DNA of 64,000 nt from Caenorhabditis elegans (Eukaryota > Nematoda > Chromadorea > Rhabditida > Rhabditidae): positions 434,001 to 498,000 of the forward strand of contig NC_003280.10 of assembly GCF_000002985.6 (NCBI RefSeq), given 5' to 3'. The position numbers and the translations under genes are program-made. Shown in pieces: positions 59,201 through 64,000 of this stretch; positions within the stretch are counted from its first letter, which is position 1; each line of letters begins with the position of its first letter. The notes under the pieces were generated by a model, which had not been told where the DNA came from, made no database searches, and worked only from the letters and a program-made list of their open reading frames with translations.

Positions 59201-61423
59201 ACTATTCAAAAAAACCGGTGAAAATTAAAAAAAAAGTTCAGATTTGAAAATCTTTCTAAAATTTATAGCGAAATCTCCATCTGAAAGTTTTCTATTTTTA
59301 CAAAAAATTGAATTCCACGTATATTTGAGGCATATTTTATCAAATATAATAATTTTTTTGATATTGAGTTTGATTTGAAAAAAATTAATTGAAATTTTTA
59401 AAATCTTTTAATTTCAAATAAAAACATTTCGAAAAAAAGTTTGCAATTATTTCCTAATTTTTTTTGCGAAATTTTCTTGAAAATCATTTCATTTTTTACT
59501 TTAAGCACACTATTTTCAGCCAAATGAAACACATTTTCTAGCCTCAAATCACGTTTGGCATTTTCAATTGAGCAGTGAGCATAAAGCACAGAAATTTAGT
59601 TAAGAAACAGTTTTTGTTGTTATAAAACCGCAAAAATTGTGTTTAATAGTGATTGATAATACCACAAAATATCTCAATACATGAAAGTTCAAATCGCTAA
59701 AAAAAAATTGCGTCAATTTCGGGCGGAGTTTCAGGTGGCTAGAAGCTGACAACTAGAATAGAGGAATATTTTTGGTTTAGGATGTAGAAAAAAAAATTCC
59801 TGAAGTTAAACATTTTTTAGATTTTGTTTTAAATAGGAAAATAGCTACTTTTATCGGAAAAAACATTAGTTTTCAAAAAAAAATTGATTAAAAAATGTTT
59901 AAATCAATTTTTTCCAAATTATTATTTTTTCAAAATTTAAAATTGTTTTAATGAAAAATAGTTACATTTGTATTAGTTTTTTATTGTTAGGTGAGCTGAA
60001 AGGTTTTATTTTCAGGAAAAACATTTATTTTTTTAAACAAAATGTTTTAAATTTAATAATTAATATGTTATTTCATGACCTCATGTTTTTGTGAAATTTA
60101 ACTATTATTATTATTTTAATTCATTTAAATTAAAATGTATACGCTTAGGTGAAACATTATCTGGAAACTAATAAAACATTTTAAAAATTTCGGAAATTTT
60201 TGCATTAAATTTTTTTTCAGAATCAATTTCTCGGTTTTCATATTATTTATTTCGTTGGCCACTCATATTTTATGTAGGCTGACCACACATACATTATTCA
60301 AAAATCAAACATGTGTTAAGAATTAAGTAATTTCGGTGCTCCTAGAAATATTGAAAATTTTATTGTTTTTCGGAGTGTGCCTAGCACGACGAGTTTGCTG
60401 GATTTGCCGAGTTTGCCGAGCTCGGCAAAAATTGGAAAAATAGATTTGTTGAAGAGCTCGGCTAATTTTGAAATCTGTCTCAAACCCCTGGTACCACAGA
60501 TGATTCGCAGTGTGAAAATTATGCATGCTACACTCAAATTTCACTTATTTTTCACATTGCGAATAGCCGGATCGCGATGTGTAAATCATGTGAAAATTAT
60601 GGGAAATTTTTTTTCGCGATGTTGAAAATATGTATAGACAATTCGTCGAATTTTGCGGTGTGTACATAATTTTAAAATAATTTTATTGGTTCAAGGTGCC
60701 TACATAACTTCACACGCGCGAACACAAATTTTACACATTTTTTCAAAATTTTGTTGGAAATTTTCTTTTTCAAAATTTGCAAAATTTTACTTTTAACAAT
60801 TGAAATTATATTTCAATTTAAAAAAAACGCATTTTTTAATCAAGATCTACCAATTTCTATCGCAAATCACCTGCCAAATTTCTCAATTTTGTTGCCATTT
60901 TTTTCTTCAAAAACGTCATGTTTGATCTGAAAATCTGAAAAAATGTTCTTAGTTTTTTTCTTGCTTATATTTTTTTTTGGTGCTGATGTATAAATGGCGG
61001 AGCACATTTTGTGCTCCATAGCAACATTTGTGCGGAATTTTATGTGCTTGCCAACCTTTAAAATGTTTTTTTTCTTGTATAGCTTTCTTTGGTTTTGAAA
61101 TTTTGGGAATTTTTATTTATTTTTTAAAGAAAAAACAATTTTGAAAAAACAATTAATTTTAAAATCATTTTATTCTGTTCTAAATGTAAAAAAGAAAGAT
61201 TGAATTTTTTAGAAATATATAATTTTTGTTACAAATGTTTTCTCAATGTTAAATTTTTCATAGTGTTAAAAATTAGAAAAAAAGACAAAACTTTGTGAAA
61301 AAAAATGTTCAAAAAAAATTTTTTTTTTCAAGATTAAAAGAAAATTGTTATGTTTCACTATCTTTTTTCCGTTTTTTTTTCTCTATTTTCAGCCAGAATT
61401 CCTTCAAAACACCAAATTTTCAG
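56280..61423. other. 5.1 kb AT-rich intergenic region, no gene seen
   Basis: Downstream of prp-21 and upstream of the sphingomyelin-synthase-like gene. Contains reversed hairpin-family copies near 56530 and 58110, a perfect GC-rich palindrome at 57291, a GGAGCACATTTTGTGCTCC hairpin near 61000 and a TTTGCCGAGCTCGGCAAA palindrome near 60417. Long T and A runs dominate. Frames are short and low-complexity. No RNA gene recognised. Confidence 0.6.
57291..57312. repeat. Perfect 22 bp palindrome
   Basis: TGTGTGCTCCG and its exact complement meet with no loop at 57301/57302. The GTGCTC motif recurs nearby (GGTGGAGCAC, GAGCACAC at about 57350-57390) and near 61000, suggesting a small element family. 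Confidence 0.85.
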
Positions 61424-62491
61424 ATGAAAAAAGACGCCGAAAACGAGAACCTGCTTCACGCCTACGAACACGATGAGCAGAGCTCAAAGTACTCAGTTTT
61501 AAAAAAAATTTCCTTCAAAATTATACAAAATTTTCAGATATTTTATTAAACCCGACTCTAGATACTCAATAGACGATGATATTTCTGTGAAAATTGATGG
61601 AAAACAGCTGGAAGTTAGGAAATGGCCTACGCTTTTGGCTACTGCTATGGTGGTAAGTTTGGGAAAAATTAGGAGTTTTAAAAGTTTAAAATAATAAAAC
61701 AAATAAATTAATGATTTGTTTGTCAAGTTCAAATGTAAAACTTTAAAAAATTATTTACTGATAATTTTACCTGATAATTTTGATAAAATATTTTCAAACT
61801 CGAAATCCTCATCTTTTTTTACCCATACTTATTTTTTCTAGGTTTCTAGTTAATCATTCAAAAATTCTGGGTTACTGTAGCTTCATAAGTACGCAAACAC
61901 CGACGCACACCAGATCTCACGACGAAATGCAGAAAACTCTGAAAAATCCGATTCTGGGGTAATTTTTGACGTAGAGTTTATTGAAGCTATCCAAAAATTT
62001 GTAAAAATCAGTTTTAACCTACGAAATCACTAAAATTTCGTAACAATTATTTTTATTTTTCCCAAAAATTGTTACCTTGAATATTTCCGGTTTGATAGTT
62101 GAACATGATCTCTTATCAGAGGTCTGCGGTTTTCACAATTTATTTTTTATCAAATTTTTTTCAATTTCTATTGCATTTCACAACACCACACAATAAGTGT
62201 GCCTAGTCCTTAAAGTATATTAAGTTTTAAAATAACATTTTTAACGAGGGGAAAAACTTGTGGTTTCTGAAATTGAAAATTAAAATATTTCAAGTAGTTT
62301 AATTTTAAAAATCAGAAAAAAAACCCCATTCTTTGTACATTTTGTCGAAAATGGTGCTTTCAAACTTTTTTTTAGAAAATAAAATAAATGCGTTAGTTTT
62401 GGATAATTCTAGTTTCTAAAAAACAGTTTCAGCACCTTAAATTACACCTAAACTCAGGTTTTTTGCCCCTTTTGTGCATTTTGTCGTAAAT

Positions 62492-62530
<39 letters not shown>

Positions 62531-64000
62531 GGTGTTTGCGTACTTATGAAGCTACAGTAACCCGGTAAATTCAAAAAACTAGCTGGGGACCCGGAAAAAA
62601 AATATTAAAGGTAAAATGATACACTGAGTTCTATTTTAATACTTCTATTTTTGTAAAATATAGAATTCAAGGTGAAAACTCTGAAGATTTCCGAAAATTA
62701 AAATTTTCTAGGGCGTCGGTTGGCTATCAAATGAGGTTGCATTGGCTTGGGTACACGAACGAGTTCCAGATGATTATCACCCATTACCCGACCTTTTCTT
62801 CTCACATTTTCCAGAGGTAAAAGAGCGTTTGAAAATTTTTGGAATTTTGGGAAAATTTGAAAAATCTGAAAAAAAAACTTCAGAATTTTCTTCACCGGTT
62901 TGTGATTTTTTTTTCTTCACATATTTGAAAATATTGAGCTTCAGTTTCAGTTTTTTAGATTTTTTAAAAATTCATGAGAACGTTTTTAATTTTCAACGAA
63001 ACTTTCAAAATTCACAAAAACTATATAAAATTTTTGAAAAATTAAATCAAAAAAAATTTAATAAATTTTTTGTTGTCAAATTTGAAAAAATTAAAAATAA
63101 ATAAATTTTCAGATCCGCGGAGCAATTCGGATAGCTGAATACATAATGATGATTCTTTTAATAAGTGCTCTTTTAGTAATGTTTACCCATCAGCACCGAT
63201 GGATAGTTATTCGACGTGTATTTTTTTGTATTGCAATGGCTTACTCTTTCAGAGCACTTTGTGTGACCATTTTCCAGGTTTGTCTGAAAATTTGAAAGCT
63301 TTGAAATTTTGGAAAAAAAAATTCCAAAAATTTTTTTCTCTAAAAAACTTTAACTGCAAACCTTTTTTCCAGGTCCCGGTCCCATCTATAAACACCTATT
63401 GTGCTCCAAAATCAAACTCATCACTGGAACTTGTAGCCGGTCGAGTTGTGAAAATGTTCTGGAGCGCTGGAATAGAGCAGCTCCGTCCTCGTGAGCTGTG
63501 TGGAGATTTGATAGTGTCCGGGCATACCCTGACGATTTTCACCGCATTTTTGGTATTCAAAACGTATGCTCCACAACGATTACAGGTTATTTTTAGTTAG
63601 GAAATTTGAAACCATGAATTTTAGCTTTTTGGATCAAGTTTATATCTCAATTTTGAAGACAGTTAAGGCTGCTTAAAGTTTTGTTGAGTCGCTACTCAGC
63701 CAATTTCAATGACTCCGTATCAAATTTTAAACTGTTCAAAGAAAAATTAAAAATTATCCAAGTTTGTCTTCTGAACCAACTTTCTAGCTCAATTTTGAAG
63801 AAAGTTATAGCGGTTTAAGTTTGAGTCGCTACTCAGCCAATCTGTATCAAAGTCAGTACTTGTTAAGTATATTTTACTGAAAAGTTGGAATTTTATTCTA
63901 TCAGCTCCAAAATTTTCAACTCAATCGGATAACTTTTGAGCAAACTCCGTAAATGAGTCGCTACTCAGCCAATTACCAAAAGGGTCATAACTTTGTTCAT
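61424..64000 (+). CDS. sms-5: Sphingomyelin-synthase-family protein (5' part)
   Basis: Exons 61424-61488, 61538-61652, 62712-62816, 63113-63277 and 63373-63585 join in phase to 221 codons. A donor GTTATT follows and the gene leaves the window. Family motifs in order: a first membrane helix (LLATAMVGVGWLSNEVALAW), YHPLPDLFFSHFP (the PLPD motif), a second helix (MMILLISALLVMFT), VFFCIAMAYSFRALCVTIF, and ELCGDLIVSGHTLTIF, which carries the first catalytic His. The second catalytic HxxxD motif would lie beyond the window. By family these integral membrane enzymes move a phosphocholine or phosphoethanolamine head group onto ceramide. The ATG directly follows an AATTTTCAG acceptor. The symbol is from memory. 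Confidence 0.85.
62496..62529. repeat. (TG)n microsatellite
   Basis: About 17 GT dinucleotides directly abutting a hairpin-family copy (CGGTGTTTGCGTACT) in intron 2 of the sphingomyelin-synthase-like gene. Confidence 0.95.
63686..63974. repeat. Tandem units with GAGTCGCTACTCAGCCAAT
   Basis: Identical 19-mers start at 63686, 63823 and 63955 (steps of 137 and 132 bp), each preceded by a diverged TCAATTTTGAAG..AAAGTT-like segment. GAGT-CGCT-ACTC can form a small stem. In the intron after the last visible sms exon; the array probably continues past the window. Confidence 0.8.

Noticed and set aside
56280..61423. Short ORFs between prp-21 and the sms gene
   Set aside because: All are Lys/Phe/Asn-rich products of A/T runs without splice support or family resemblance.
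61295..61549. 84-codon ORF overlapping the first sms exon
   Set aside because: Its upstream half is poly-A/T noise. The real coding part begins at ATG 61424 after a splice acceptor and leaves at 61488 by a donor.

Overview
This is nuclear DNA of a Caenorhabditis nematode, almost certainly C. elegans. The genes have many short introns with TTTTCAG-type acceptors, and the base composition is AT-rich. A full-length 2,335 bp Tc3 transposon is present, and there is a nematode-style F-box cluster. A run of conserved single-copy genes (nfyb-1, tomm-22, nsun-1, nle-1, prp-21, a sphingomyelin-synthase-like gene) matches what I recall of the left arm of chromosome II. No database was searched. Gene models come from hand-joined exons whose splice phases all agree.

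Layout. 1-22 kb is a fast-evolving accessory region built from repeated copies of one F-box gene type: an N-terminal membrane segment, an F-box, and an FBA_2-like region. One copy (7,542-9,674) is open, although it ends at a TGA where sister copies encode Trp. The other copies are broken by stops, frameshifts, deletions and insertions. The damage comes from a Helitron-type element, a Merlin-like element, TA-flanked MITEs, a Tc3-related remnant and hAT-like elements. Two large inverted duplications (arms about 0.7 kb and 0.85 kb) have shuffled F-box pieces with exons of an unrelated, unidentified gene.

22-42 kb holds five minus-strand genes: a 194-residue unknown protein, a homologue of the vertebrate MKRN2OS family, nfyb-1 (NF-Y subunit B), tomm-22 (mitochondrial import receptor) and nsun-1 (nucleolar rRNA m5C methyltransferase). 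Their introns and spacers carry two abundant hairpin-forming repeat families. 42.5-43.8 kb is a plus-strand gene for a multi-pass membrane protein I do not recognise. 44.3-46.6 kb is an apparently intact Tc3.

46.8-56.3 kb is a divergent pair, nle-1 (minus, ribosome assembly WD40 protein) and prp-21 (plus, SF3a splicing subunit), with 490 bp between start codons. 56.3-61.4 kb is AT-rich and shows no gene. 61.4 kb to the end is the 5' part of a sphingomyelin-synthase-family gene (sms-5 by recollection) that runs off the window.

The conserved genes serve ribosome biogenesis, splicing, transcription, mitochondrial import and sphingolipid synthesis. There is no sign that they form one pathway. 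Same-strand neighbours are 0.9-1.7 kb apart, so operon membership cannot be claimed from sequence alone.
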